64,000 nucleotides of DNA from Bin87 sp963692995 (GTDB lineage: Bacteria > Chloroflexota > Dehalococcoidia > Lucifugimonadales > UBA3495): assembly GCA_963692995.1 (NCBI GenBank), contig OY843611.1, forward strand, positions 2,728,001 through 2,792,000. The letters run 5' to 3'. The translations under genes and the position numbers were made by a program. A model generated the notes under the pieces. That model was not told the origin of the DNA, ran no database searches, and saw only the letters and a program-made list of their open reading frames with translations. Positions 45,290 to 54,370 of this stretch are shown in pieces (position 1 is the first letter of the stretch; each line of letters begins with the position of its first letter).

Positions 45290-46840
45290 ATGGACTGGAA
45301 CATCGTGAGTACCTACTACCCCACACTGGAACAAGTCCGCGCCGCGGCCGGCCAGGGCAACCTGTGCCCGGTGTACCGCTCCATCAACGCCGACCTGGAA
45401 ACCCCCGTTTCGGCCTACCTGAAAGTCGCCCGTCCGCCCTATTCCTTTCTGCTGGAATCGGTGGCGGGCGGCGAGCGGATTGGCCGTTACAGCTTCATCG
45501 GCACCGAACCGTACGACGTGTTCAGCACCGGCGCCGACCAGCCTTCCGGCCCGGTTGATCCGCTGACCCTGGTGCAGCGGGAGATGGATCGCTATCGGCT
45601 CATCCCCCCGAGCGCTTTATCAATCGACGGCCTGCCGCCCTTCCTCGGCGGCGGCGTGGGCTACGCGGCCTACGACGCGGTGCACTACTTCGAGCCACGG
45701 GTTCCCCTGCTGGAATCCGACCCCCAGGGCCTGCCCGAGTCGGTGTTTATGTTCACCGACACCCTGCTGGTGTTCGACCACTTGCGCCACGACATCAAAG
45801 TGGTCAGCCACGCCCGGCTGGACGATGGCGACCCGGATCCGTCATCACGGGATCCGTCATCACCGGATCCATCATCAATCGAGGCGGCCTACAACGCCGC
45901 CATCGCCAGGATCGAGCGCATGGTGGACCGCCTGTCCCGCCCCCTGGAATTGCCGCCGGAACTGCTGGCAACGCCCACGCTTCCCGTTGGTGGAGATACC
46001 CAATCCAATTTCACCGTGCCCGAATACGAGGCGGTGATCGAGAAGTGCATCGAGTACATCTATGCCGGCGACGTGATCCAGGTGGTCAATTCCCAGCGGT
46101 TCAGCCGCCGCACCGACATCCACCCCTTCCAGGTGTACCGCGCCCTGCGGGGCAGCAACCCGTCGCCCTATATGTACTATCTGGACCTCAACGGCTTTCA
46201 GATTGTCGGCGCGGCCATTGAGACCGTCGCCAAGGTGGAGGACGGCCCGTCCGGAGGCAAAACAGTGGCCACCCACCCCATTGCCGGCACCCGTCCCCGA
46301 GGCCGGACGCCCTCCGAGGACATTGCGTTGGAAGAGGAGCTGAAAGGCAGCGAAAAGCAGCGGGCCGAACACATCATGCTGCTGGATTTGGGACGCAACG
46401 ACATCGGACGGGTCAGCGTTCCGGGCACCGTCCAGGTCACCCAGTTCATGGACGTAGAGCGGTTCTCCCACGTCATGCACCTGGTATCCCACGTTGAAGG
46501 CCGGCTGCGGCCCGACCTGACCGCCTACGACGCGCTGCGGGCCTGCTTCCCGGCCGGCACCGTCTCCGGCGCGCCCAAGATCCGCGCCATGGAGATCATC
46601 GCCGAGGTGGAGCGGGAACGGCGCGGCCCCTACGGCGGCGCCGTCGCCTACTTCAGCTACAACGGCAACATGGACACCGCCCTGGTCCTGCGCACCGGCA
46701 TCTTCAAGGACGGCGTCATGTACGTCCAGGCCGGCGGCGGCGTGGTGGCCGACAGCATCGCCGAGGACGAGTACATGGAAACCCGCCACAAGTCCGGCGC
46801 AATGATGCGCGCCATCGACACCGCCGAAGGCATCGCCTGA
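45290..46840 (+). CDS. trpE: Anthranilate synthase component I
   Basis: 516 residues from ATG 45290. Chorismate-binding enzyme: YYPTLEQVRAAAGQGNLCPVYRSI with the N-terminal Trp-feedback region (SFLLESVAGGERIGRYSFIGTEP), then GDVIQVVNSQRFSR near 262, IAGTRPRGRTPSED near 327, and SGAPKIRAMEII near 425. Converts chorismate to anthranilate with glutamine from TrpG. A GTG at 45305 is an alternative start. A short Asp-Pro-Ser repeat (residues 182-198) lies between the two domains. Confidence 0.94.
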   Translation: MDWNIVSTYYPTLEQVRAAAGQGNLCPVYRSINADLETPVSAYLKVARPPYSFLLESVAGGERIGRYSFIGTEPYDVFSTGADQPSGPVDPLTLVQREMDRYRLIPPSALSIDGLPPFLGGGVGYAAYDAVHYFEPRVPLLESDPQGLPESVFMFTDTLLVFDHLRHDIKVVSHARLDDGDPDPSSRDPSSPDPSSIEAAYNAAIARIERMVDRLSRPLELPPELLATPTLPVGGDTQSNFTVPEYEAVIEKCIEYIYAGDVIQVVNSQRFSRRTDIHPFQVYRALRGSNPSPYMYYLDLNGFQIVGAAIETVAKVEDGPSGGKTVATHPIAGTRPRGRTPSEDIALEEELKGSEKQRAEHIMLLDLGRNDIGRVSVPGTVQVTQFMDVERFSHVMHLVSHVEGRLRPDLTAYDALRACFPAGTVSGAPKIRAMEIIAEVERERRGPYGGAVAYFSYNGNMDTALVLRTGIFKDGVMYVQAGGGVVADSIAEDEYMETRHKSGAMMRAIDTAEGIA

Positions 46841-46929
46841 AGACCTCGCTTGAAGACGGTTCGTGACGGTCTGAATAAAGTTCAGCGATTCCGGCAGCCC
46901 TGAAACCTTTGCTCCCCCAGGAGACCAAA

Positions 46930-47370
46930 ATGCTCAAGTCATTCTTCCACACCGGCTTTATCGTCAAGGACCTGGAAGCCGCCGTCGCGTTCTATACCGA
47001 CGTGCTGGGCCTCACGCTGACCATGCGCACCGAGCGCGCCGGCGACTTCCCCGCCACCCTGCTAGGCTTCCCTGATGCCCACATCAAAGGCGCTTTCTTC
47101 GATATGGGCGACGGCCACCAGCTGGAACTGATCCAGTACATCAACCCGGAAGGCGGTTTCGCCGATTTTGACAAGAACGACGTTAGGGCGGCGCACCTGG
47201 CCTTCTTCGTTGAGAACATCGACGCTTTCTACGAAAATACCCGCAACCGGGGCCTGAGCTATCCCACGCCGCCGGTACCCATGTACGACGAAACCGGCAA
47301 CCTGGTACGCAAGGCGTCCTACTGCCAGGACCCCGACGGCAACTGGCTGGAACTGGTGGAGCTGTACTGA
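46930..47370 (+). CDS. VOC-family (glyoxalase-like) protein between trpE and trpG
   Basis: 146 residues from ATG 46930 (GGAGACC upstream). Two beta-alpha-beta VOC modules with metal-ligand-like His/Glu: KSFFHTGFIVKDLEAAVAFYTDVLGL, QLELIQYI, VRAAHLAFFVENIDAFYEN and DPDGNWLELVELY. Stop and the trpG start overlap as TGATG, so it is translationally coupled to trpG. Its substrate is unknown; position suggests a link with aromatic amino-acid metabolism. Confidence 0.85.
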   Translation: MLKSFFHTGFIVKDLEAAVAFYTDVLGLTLTMRTERAGDFPATLLGFPDAHIKGAFFDMGDGHQLELIQYINPEGGFADFDKNDVRAAHLAFFVENIDAFYENTRNRGLSYPTPPVPMYDETGNLVRKASYCQDPDGNWLELVELY

Positions 47371-47960
47371 TGCTGCTGTTAATTGACAACTACGACAGCT
47401 TCACCTACAACCTCTACCAGTACCTTTCGGAGCTGGGCGCGGAAGTTGCGGTAATCCGCAACGACCAGACCACCATCGAGGACATTGCCGCCCGGCAGCC
47501 TGCGGGCATAGTGGTATCTCCCGGCCCCTGCACGCCTCGGGAGGCCGGCATTTCCAACGACGTTATCCGGCATTTCGGCCCCAGGCTGCCCGTCCTCGGC
47601 GTCTGCCTGGGCCACCAGTGCATCGGCGACGCCTACGGAGCGACGGTGGACCGGGCTGGCGAAATCCGCCACGGCAAAACTTCGCTGATCCACCACGACG
47701 GCAAAGGCGTATTCCAGGGCCTGCCCAACCCCTTCGAGGCCATCCGCTACCACAGCCTGGTCATCTACCCCGAAACCGTGCCCGACTGCCTGGAAGTTAC
47801 CGCCTGGACCGACAACGGCCTCATCATGGGGGTTCGCCACAAGGAACTGCCGGTCGAGGGCGTCCAGTTCCACCCCGAATCGATTATGACCACGGTGGGC
47901 CACGACCTGCTGCAAAACTACCTCAACCAGGTCGCCGAGTTTCACGCCCCCGCGCCGTAG
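47370..47960 (+). CDS. trpG: Anthranilate/aminodeoxychorismate synthase component II
   Basis: 196 residues. Class I glutamine amidotransferase triad visible: Cys in LGVCLGHQCIGDAYGA near 74-83, and HPESI near 168 (His-Pro-Glu); DNYDSFTYNLYQYL at the N-terminus is the TrpG/PabA signature. Supplies ammonia to TrpE (and possibly PabB). Confidence 0.93.
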   Translation: MLLLIDNYDSFTYNLYQYLSELGAEVAVIRNDQTTIEDIAARQPAGIVVSPGPCTPREAGISNDVIRHFGPRLPVLGVCLGHQCIGDAYGATVDRAGEIRHGKTSLIHHDGKGVFQGLPNPFEAIRYHSLVIYPETVPDCLEVTAWTDNGLIMGVRHKELPVEGVQFHPESIMTTVGHDLLQNYLNQVAEFHAPAP

Positions 47961-48043
47961 GCCGTGTCGTCAAATGATCCGGTAATTCCTGATTTCGCAG
48001 CAATATCCGGCGCTGCCATAACCAAATCGTTCCGCAATGGCCG

Positions 48044-48100
48044 GCGATTCTGGATTCCCGCTTTCGCGGGAATGACGGAATTGGAGCGGGAATGACGGAA
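48044..48100. repeat. Partial copy of palindromic repeat core
   Basis: CTGGATTCCCGCTTTCGCGGGAATGACGG, here split by spacing, followed by a second GAGCGGGAATGACGG copy. The same core occurs in the full elements at 5239 and 36911. It lies between trpG and the P-loop kinase gene and has no terminal repeats. Confidence 0.6.
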
Positions 48101-48105
48101 TTAGA

Positions 48106-48702
48106 ATGAAGGTTCGCAGAAAACCGAGCGCGGGGGAAGGTTTGGAAACGCTGCGCCGGATCGCCGTGGTCGGCGCCTCCGGTTCCGGCAAAACCACGCT
48201 GGCGGCCACGCTGGCGAGCCGACTTGGAGCGCCCCACGTCGAATTCGACGCTTATCGTCACGGGCCCAATTGGACTCCCACCCCCGACGACGTGTTGAGA
48301 CGGAACATATCAGACACTCTATCGAGGGAAAAGTGGGTGGCCGATGGGAATTACAGCGCAGTCCGGGACATCGTTTGGACGAGAGCCACCGCCGTAATTT
48401 GGCTGGATTACCCCTTCCCCGTGGTGTTCTGGCGGCTGTTCCGCAGAACCATGGTGCGCGGTATAACCGGGGCGGAGCTGTGGAACGGCAACCGGGAGAT
48501 ACTCTGGAGACATTTTTTGACCGGCGACTCCATTTTTCTATGGGCGCTCCAGACCCACTGGAAATTGCGGAAAACCTTTCACCGGGCGTTGGCGGCGCCG
48601 GAGCATTCGCATCTGGACGCGCTGCGCTTCCGCTCGCCAGCGGCCACAGACTCCTGGCTGCGCTCAATTCCCCGCGCCGGAACGCGACCGGGACACGGCT
48701 AG
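48106..48702 (+). CDS. P-loop kinase-like protein (adenylate-kinase/topology modulation type)
   Basis: 198 residues. RIAVVGASGSGKTTLAATLASRLGAPHVEFDAYRHGPNW (residues 18-56; Walker A GASGSGKTT) and VADGNYSAVRDIVWTRATAVIWLDYPF near 83 match the small AK-like/FlaR topology-modulation family. Nucleotide kinase with unknown substrate. Starts directly after a repeat fragment at ATG 48106. Confidence 0.75.
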   Translation: MKVRRKPSAGEGLETLRRIAVVGASGSGKTTLAATLASRLGAPHVEFDAYRHGPNWTPTPDDVLRRNISDTLSREKWVADGNYSAVRDIVWTRATAVIWLDYPFPVVFWRLFRRTMVRGITGAELWNGNREILWRHFLTGDSIFLWALQTHWKLRKTFHRALAAPEHSHLDALRFRSPAATDSWLRSIPRAGTRPGHG

Positions 48703-48867
48703 GGCTCCTGGCGAAGCGGAGGCCCAAGCCGTCCGGCGCCGCCAGCTTTGTTGGCAAAGGGTTCTTAGATTTGTTGGCGAAGACCCCGGCCTTTGAGCGA
48801 TGGCGTCAGCGAATGAGTAGAATGCCCAGAGCGAGAGCAGCGTCCCGATTGCGCCGGCAATGATCAT
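48664..48867 (-). CDS. Small putative membrane peptide, doubtful
   Basis: 67-residue frame starting MIIAGAIGTLLSLWAFYSFADAIA (one membrane segment), then an Arg/Ser-rich tail. No good ribosome site. It overlaps the end of the P-loop gene by 39 bases and is downstream of the O-antigen ligase-like gene. Kept only as a candidate. Confidence 0.25.
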   Translation of the reverse strand: MIIAGAIGTLLSLWAFYSFADAIAQRPGSSPTNLRTLCQQSWRRRTAWASASPGALAVSRSRSGAGN

Positions 48868-48964
48868 CTTGCGGTCTTTTGCAACTCCGGCGGCGTTGGG
48901 GACAGGTAATCAGCCACCATACTGGCCAGAAAAAGGCAGACGTTGCCTCCGGTGGTCATCCACC

Positions 48965-50275
48965 TTATGAAAGGGCCTGCTTACTTTGCTCCTGGGCGAG
49001 GAAGGCCGCCATGGCGCAGCTTAAACCGGCAAAGAAGTTGTACACCCCGTTGGTGAGCAGATGGTGGAACAGCATTGCGAACAAAGCCATTATCACCATC
49101 CAGGCAATAATGACATCTCGGGCCAGGAGACCGGACCGGATCATGAGTACCCTGGCCAAGGCAAACAGCGCCAGCAGGAACAACGCCAGGGGGATAATGC
49201 CAGCCTCGCCAAGCAGCAGCAAGTAGATATTGTGGACACCGATCGGTATGCCTTCGGGGTTCAGGAAGGAGCCTTCGAGTGTTCGCATCTGATACAGGCC
49301 GTTGCCGACCAGGGGCGAGGCCCAGGCTTTTTCGGCGCCCAACTGCCACAATACGGTGCGTCGCCGCAGCGTGTTGCCCTTGTCGCCGCGGGCCTCCCGC
49401 GTCATTTCCTTTATTTGTCCCAGCTGAGTCGTGGAGAGGGCAGTCTCCACCCGGGCGGTGGGCTTGAGGCTGGTGCCGGTGAATGACGGCACGGTTATGA
49501 CAACATACAACAAGGTAACCGCAACCATGACCAGCGCTACGCCGGTCGGCAGCAAAACCGACCGCAAGCGGCCAACGTTCAACAGCAGGAAAATCCCGGT
49601 TATCACCACCGCAGTCAGCATTGACGTATAGGAAATTGACAAAAATATCGCCGCATATCCCAATGCCAGTGCCGGGTACGCCAGCCGGAGCAGCCGGCCT
49701 CGGTACAGCAAGGCCAACGCCAGCCCCAGCGTGATACAGCCGATGAAACCGGCGTCATAGGACCCGGTGAAGGTGCCGGTGGCCCGGCCCAGCCGAGACT
49801 CCGGCAGCAAGCCAATATCCTCCAGCAGCGGCGAGGCGGCGACGACAGCGCAGATGACCATCAGGATAATGACCAGCCCCTTCACCAACCCCTCAATGCC
49901 CACTCGCTCCAGCAGCTGGCGGCCTCCCAGGATGGCCGCCAGTGTAACGAGCAGAAAAAAGGCCTGGTGCAGCACGTCCCTCGCCCGCAGCTCGGCGCTG
50001 CCGAACAGTGAAACGAGGGCGCCGATGACCAGGTAGGAGGTTATCGCGGCAATGAGCAATACGCCGGGCGTTCCCAGCGACTGCCGCCAATGGCGGATGT
50101 TCACGAAGATCAGCAATAGGCAGCAGGCGAGGATGCCACCAAGAACCAGCGCCTTGACCAGCGGCTCCTGAATCTTTATGCACACCAAAACAGCCAGCAG
50201 CCAGAAGGAGCCCGTGATAACCGGGGCCGCAGCAAGCTCCAGCCTCCGTTCCAGCCAAAGCGGCAACAACAGCAT
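48965..50275 (-). CDS. O-antigen ligase/polymerase-like membrane protein
   Basis: 436 residues with about 11 membrane segments and a large loop (residues about 270-320) containing RRRTVLWQLGAEKAWASPLVGNGLYQM and the following HNIYLLLLGEAGIIPLALFLL, the Wzy_C/RfaL family pattern. Probably ligates or polymerises envelope polysaccharide, or is a membrane protein of that fold with unknown role. No glycosyltransferases adjoin. Confidence 0.78.
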   Translation of the reverse strand: MLLLPLWLERRLELAAAPVITGSFWLLAVLVCIKIQEPLVKALVLGGILACCLLLIFVNIRHWRQSLGTPGVLLIAAITSYLVIGALVSLFGSAELRARDVLHQAFFLLVTLAAILGGRQLLERVGIEGLVKGLVIILMVICAVVAASPLLEDIGLLPESRLGRATGTFTGSYDAGFIGCITLGLALALLYRGRLLRLAYPALALGYAAIFLSISYTSMLTAVVITGIFLLLNVGRLRSVLLPTGVALVMVAVTLLYVVITVPSFTGTSLKPTARVETALSTTQLGQIKEMTREARGDKGNTLRRRTVLWQLGAEKAWASPLVGNGLYQMRTLEGSFLNPEGIPIGVHNIYLLLLGEAGIIPLALFLLALFALARVLMIRSGLLARDVIIAWMVIMALFAMLFHHLLTNGVYNFFAGLSCAMAAFLAQEQSKQALS

Positions 50276-50713
50276 ATCCTTATCCTTAGCCTTGCGACGC
50301 TGTCAGATCGGGCCGGCGCCGGCCACGCCGGTCCGACGGCAGAGAAGGGTGTTGGCCAGACGCAGCCATGATAGCGATGAGCCGGCGCGGTATCAAGAAG
50401 CTAACCCACCAGCAGATTGAAAACTTGTCCCGAATGCCCGGCATATTCCGTCACGTCAGGATGATGCACCTGAAAACCTACGAACTCATTTGCGAACTGA
50501 GCATCTTCCGTCACGTCAGAGTGATGCTCGACTGCCCTTTCGGCCCGGAGACTACCGGTCGGACCGGTCATTTCAATCATCAGAACCGCCATCCCCGTCA
50601 CCGTGGGCGTGGACATCGGCGACGCCCGACCGTAGTATCTTGTTCGCGCCGGCCGGAATAACTCCGGTTTGCCGGCCGACGGCGATTCACGCCGTCCCTG
50701 AGGAGGCCAACCG
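50276..50713. other. Intergenic with short repeats and a paralogue 3'-end remnant
   Basis: Two imperfect 27-base repeats (50441-50468 and 50501-50528) share TTCCGTCACGTCAG. At 50645-50683 the sequence matches the 3' end and downstream region of the second lipoprotein gene (53214-53252), with a 4-base deletion, indicating that another array member once lay upstream. TGAGGAGGCCAACC precedes the next start. Confidence 0.5.
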
Positions 50714-51625
50714 ATGACGCCAACCCGCCGCGGCTCCATCCGTCTGCCGGTCTCGACGCTGGCCGTGGGCTTGACTGCCCTGACGCTGGCGGCCTTGGCC
50801 TGCGCCCCGGCTGCGCCCACGCCGGCGGCCACGCCGGCACCCGAACCTACGCCAACGATTCTGTGGCTCAGCGGCACCCCTCCGTCCGAGTCCCAACTGG
50901 CCACGTGGGCGGCGCGCCCTACCAGGACGCCTTACCCGCCGGGCTACGTCAAGCCTACCGACCCGCCTACGTACACCCCTTTGCCACCTTTACCGACCAT
51001 CAAGGCTCAAATGGAGCAGGAGGAGCAGATGCTCCAAACGGCTGAAGCCCGCAGCGCCGCCGCTTCGGGTTATCTATACGCCACCAGACCCCCCCAGGAG
51101 CTGGCGCTCGAGTCAATTGCTGAACAGTTACACGCGGATGACGCCATCGCCCGCATCCGGGTGGGTTCTTCACGGTATGTCAGGGTGCCTGATTCAATGG
51201 AGCCAAACGCGGACTTGGTCAACGCCCGTCGTCAGAATGCGGAAGTAATTACAACGTATCGCGGTACTCTTCCAACGCAGATTGACCTGATATCCTATCC
51301 GGACTTTATTGATGCCCCATTGGACTCCGGACAGGAATATATTCTGGGAGTGTACAAATTTTGGATACTGAAGAGTGACTATTCACCAAGTGAGCCGTGG
51401 CGCGCTCCCCACACTCAAACCGGTCTTGAGGCGGCCGGTGGTGAAGCGTATGCCTACAATGTACGTCTGGCATGGATCATTGACGGCCAGATTGCGCGTA
51501 AAGTGCCATATGATTATGCCTTCGGTATAATCTCTTACGATAGCCATCTCGCAGCTGCTCGCGACAACAGCCTGGAGTTGCCCATATCGATAATTGAGGC
51601 TGCGCTCCGGCCCGGTGGTGGCTGA
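50714..51625 (+). CDS. Array lipoprotein A
   Basis: 303 residues. Signal peptide with lipobox LAALAC (Cys 30), Pro/Thr-rich linker, then a beta-rich domain from about residue 135: AIARIRVGSSRYVRV, VITTYRGTLPTQIDLISYP, SGQEYILGVYKFWIL, AWIIDGQIARKVP. Secreted lipoprotein of unknown function; first of three tandem paralogues. Residues from PLPPLPTIKAQMEQ on are almost identical to lipoprotein C (53355-54299). Confidence 0.7.
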   Translation: MTPTRRGSIRLPVSTLAVGLTALTLAALACAPAAPTPAATPAPEPTPTILWLSGTPPSESQLATWAARPTRTPYPPGYVKPTDPPTYTPLPPLPTIKAQMEQEEQMLQTAEARSAAASGYLYATRPPQELALESIAEQLHADDAIARIRVGSSRYVRVPDSMEPNADLVNARRQNAEVITTYRGTLPTQIDLISYPDFIDAPLDSGQEYILGVYKFWILKSDYSPSEPWRAPHTQTGLEAAGGEAYAYNVRLAWIIDGQIARKVPYDYAFGIISYDSHLAAARDNSLELPISIIEAALRPGGG

Positions 51626-51700
51626 TACCGCAGCGCAACCGTGATACCATCCCGCCATGTGCGCCCGACGCGCTCACGCCGTCCCTGGAGAGGTCAACCG

Positions 51701-53233
51701 ATGACGCCAATCCGTCGCGGCTCCATTCGTCTGCCGGTCCTGACACTGGCCGTGGGCTTGACTGCCCTGACGCTGATGGCCTTGGCCTGCGCCCCGGCTG
51801 CGCCCACGCCGGCGGGACAGGACGCACCCGCTTCTCCGGCGGGTCAGGCTGCGCCGTCCGGCGTGAACGACGCAGCCACACGCCGGGTTGTTGAACCCAC
51901 CCTGACGGAATCCGAACTGGCCACATGGGAAGCCCTGCCTACCATGACGCCTTACCCGCCGGGCTACGTCAAGCCTACTGGCCCGCCTGATACCCCCACG
52001 CTCTCGGTGGCAGAGATTACCGCAACACTGGCTGCGGAAGAGGCAGCTCTGGCTCCTCTAACTGCTGGCGCTGCCGGCGGGCAGTCCGCATCAAATGAAC
52101 TTCTGGTGGAGGTCATGGAATATGCCCGAGAAAATAGTCACTATGCCGTAGCCCGAGTCCGTGTTAGTTCTACGCACCGCGACGTTATTCAGCTTTCTCC
52201 ACCGGTTACTTATCGGCGGCTGACTTTAGAGATTCTGAGCGTCTATCGGGGATCTTTGCCGGCCCGTATCGAGATACTGACCAGCCTTACTGGTCGTCCG
52301 CAGAGCGTTTTGCCGCCCGGTGGCGAGTTCATTATGTTCTTGGAAAAATACTGGGTACTGGCCAAATCTGATAACAGTCCTTATAGCAAAGGCAAAAAAT
52401 CTGGTGAGTTAAGCCGGCGGGAACTGGACGCGCTTGGCGGTGAGGCTTACTTCGGCAACCTGTTCCAGCTCTGGATAATTGACGGTAACCAGGCGCATCA
52501 GGTGCCCATATCTTATACGGCTAATCCGGAAAACCCGCAAAAGCGCACCCACCTGGAAGCGGCCCACGCCGCCGCCAGGAGCCTACCCCTTGCTGACCTC
52601 GTATCTACTCTCAGGGCGCTTCCTCCCGTTCAGCAGGCCGCAGTGTCTCCACCTACGCCCACTCCCCAACCGGAAGATTCACTGACCGTATTGGCGAGCA
52701 GCGTCGATAGTTACGACGCAGTGGCCCGCGTACGCGTTCTTGCTCACCGCGATTACGCCATTCGGCTCGCGGGCATCGAATGGCCCGAAGCATCGCACCG
52801 GCAACCCGCTTTCCTGGAATGGCGGCGCAGCCAGGCGCAGGTGGTGGAAATTTACCACGGGGAGCTGCCGGACAAGTTTGACATTGTTAACGACTTTTAT
52901 CCGAACTTGTCCAATCAGAGTCCGGACGCCGGAAGGGAGTACGTTCTGTTTCTGGTGAAAAAATGGCTGCCTATCGGCGAATACCCCAACGACGATCGCC
53001 GTGTGCACTACACCCCGGAACAGTTGGCTGCCATCGGCGGGGAAGGTTATGCTTACTTCAACACTCAGACTTGGGTCATTGACGGCGAGAACGCGTTGCG
53101 GGCGCCCCGGGAGCATATCATTTACGACGGTTCCAACGAGGTCGGCGACCACCTGGCCGGCGCGCGGCGCGGCGGAGTAAGCCTATCCTTGTCGGAGCTG
53201 GCGGCCGCCATTCGCGCCGGCCGGCCGGAATAA
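51701..53233 (+). CDS. Array lipoprotein B, two-domain
   Basis: 510 residues from ATG 51701 (GGAGAGG upstream). Lipobox LMALAC (Cys 30) and linker like paralogues A and C. The beta-rich domain occurs twice: residues about 140-290 (VARVRVSSTHRDVIQ, ILSVYRGSLPARIEI, GGEFIMFLEKYW) and 325-500 (VARVRVLAHRDYAIR, VVEIYHGELPDKFDI, GREYVLFLVKKW). Each repeat ends with a Gly-Gly-Glu-Ala/Gly-Tyr then WIIDG-like strand. Unknown function. Confidence 0.68.
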   Translation: MTPIRRGSIRLPVLTLAVGLTALTLMALACAPAAPTPAGQDAPASPAGQAAPSGVNDAATRRVVEPTLTESELATWEALPTMTPYPPGYVKPTGPPDTPTLSVAEITATLAAEEAALAPLTAGAAGGQSASNELLVEVMEYARENSHYAVARVRVSSTHRDVIQLSPPVTYRRLTLEILSVYRGSLPARIEILTSLTGRPQSVLPPGGEFIMFLEKYWVLAKSDNSPYSKGKKSGELSRRELDALGGEAYFGNLFQLWIIDGNQAHQVPISYTANPENPQKRTHLEAAHAAARSLPLADLVSTLRALPPVQQAAVSPPTPTPQPEDSLTVLASSVDSYDAVARVRVLAHRDYAIRLAGIEWPEASHRQPAFLEWRRSQAQVVEIYHGELPDKFDIVNDFYPNLSNQSPDAGREYVLFLVKKWLPIGEYPNDDRRVHYTPEQLAAIGGEGYAYFNTQTWVIDGENALRAPREHIIYDGSNEVGDHLAGARRGGVSLSLSELAAAIRAGRPE

Positions 53234-53354
53234 CTCCGGTTTGTCGGCCGACGGCAGCCTACGCCGAACCGGCGATTGATTCCGCGGCGTAATTGAGATA
53301 CCATCCCGTCGTAGGTGCCCCACGCGCTCACGCTGTCCCTGGGGAGGTCAACCG

Positions 53355-54299
53355 ATGACGCCAACCCGCCGCGGCTCCATCCGTCTGCTGGTCTCGACGC
53401 TGGCCGTGGGCTTGACTGCCCTGACGCTGATGGCCTTGGCCTGTGCCCCGGCTGCGCCCACGCCGGCGGGACAGGACGCACCCGCTTCTCCGGCGGGTCA
53501 GGCTGCGTCGTCCACGCCGGACGGCGCAGCCACACGCCGGGTTGTTGAACCCACCCTGACGGAATCCGAACTGGCCACATGGGAAGCCCTGCCTACCATG
53601 ACGCCTTACCCGCCGGGCTACGTCAAGCCTACTGGCCCGCCTACGTACACCCCTTTGCCACCTTTACCGACCATCAAGGCTCAAATGGAGCAGGAGGAAC
53701 AGATGCTCCAAACGGCTGAAGCCCGCAGCGCTGGCGCTTCGGGTTATCTATACCCCACCAGACCCCCCCAGGAGCTGGCGCTAGAGTCAATTACTAAACA
53801 GTTGAACGCGGATGACGCCATCGCCCGCGTCCGGGTGGGTTCTTCACGATATGTCAGGGTGCGTAAATCAATGGAGCCAAACGCGGGCTTGATCAACGCC
53901 CGTCGTCAGAGTGCGGAAGTAATTACAACGTATCGCGGTACGCTTCCAACACAAATTGACCTGATATCCTATCCGGACTTTATCGATGCCCCATTGGACT
54001 CCGGACAGGAGTATATTCTGGGAGTGTACAAATTTTGGATACTGGAGAGTGACTATTCACCAAGTGAGCCGTGGCGCGCTCCCCACACTCAAACCGATCT
54101 TGAGGCGGCCGGTGGTGAAGCCTATGCCTACAATGTAAGTCTGGCATGGATTATTGACGGCCAGATTGCCCGTAAAGTGCCATATGATTATGCCTTCGGT
54201 ATAATCTCTTACGATAGCCATCTCGCAGCTGCTCGCGACAGCAGCCTGGAGTTGCCCATATCGATAATTGAGGCTGCGCTCCGGCCCGGTGGTGGCTGA
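53355..54299 (+). CDS. Array lipoprotein C, mosaic of A and B
   Basis: 314 residues from ATG 53355. Residues 1-100 follow lipoprotein B (PAGQDAPASPAGQA, RRVVEPTLTESELATWEALPTMTP), while residues from about 104 to the end are nearly identical to lipoprotein A, including the terminal LELPISIIEAALRPGGG. Lipobox LMALAC at Cys 30. Probably made by recombination between array members. Confidence 0.7.
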   Translation: MTPTRRGSIRLLVSTLAVGLTALTLMALACAPAAPTPAGQDAPASPAGQAASSTPDGAATRRVVEPTLTESELATWEALPTMTPYPPGYVKPTGPPTYTPLPPLPTIKAQMEQEEQMLQTAEARSAGASGYLYPTRPPQELALESITKQLNADDAIARVRVGSSRYVRVRKSMEPNAGLINARRQSAEVITTYRGTLPTQIDLISYPDFIDAPLDSGQEYILGVYKFWILESDYSPSEPWRAPHTQTDLEAAGGEAYAYNVSLAWIIDGQIARKVPYDYAFGIISYDSHLAAARDSSLELPISIIEAALRPGGG

Positions 54300-54370
54300 T
54301 TCTGTCACCCGGCAGCCGGCCAGTCTATTCGCAAACCGCATATGGGCCATAAGCCCTATAAAAATCTACG

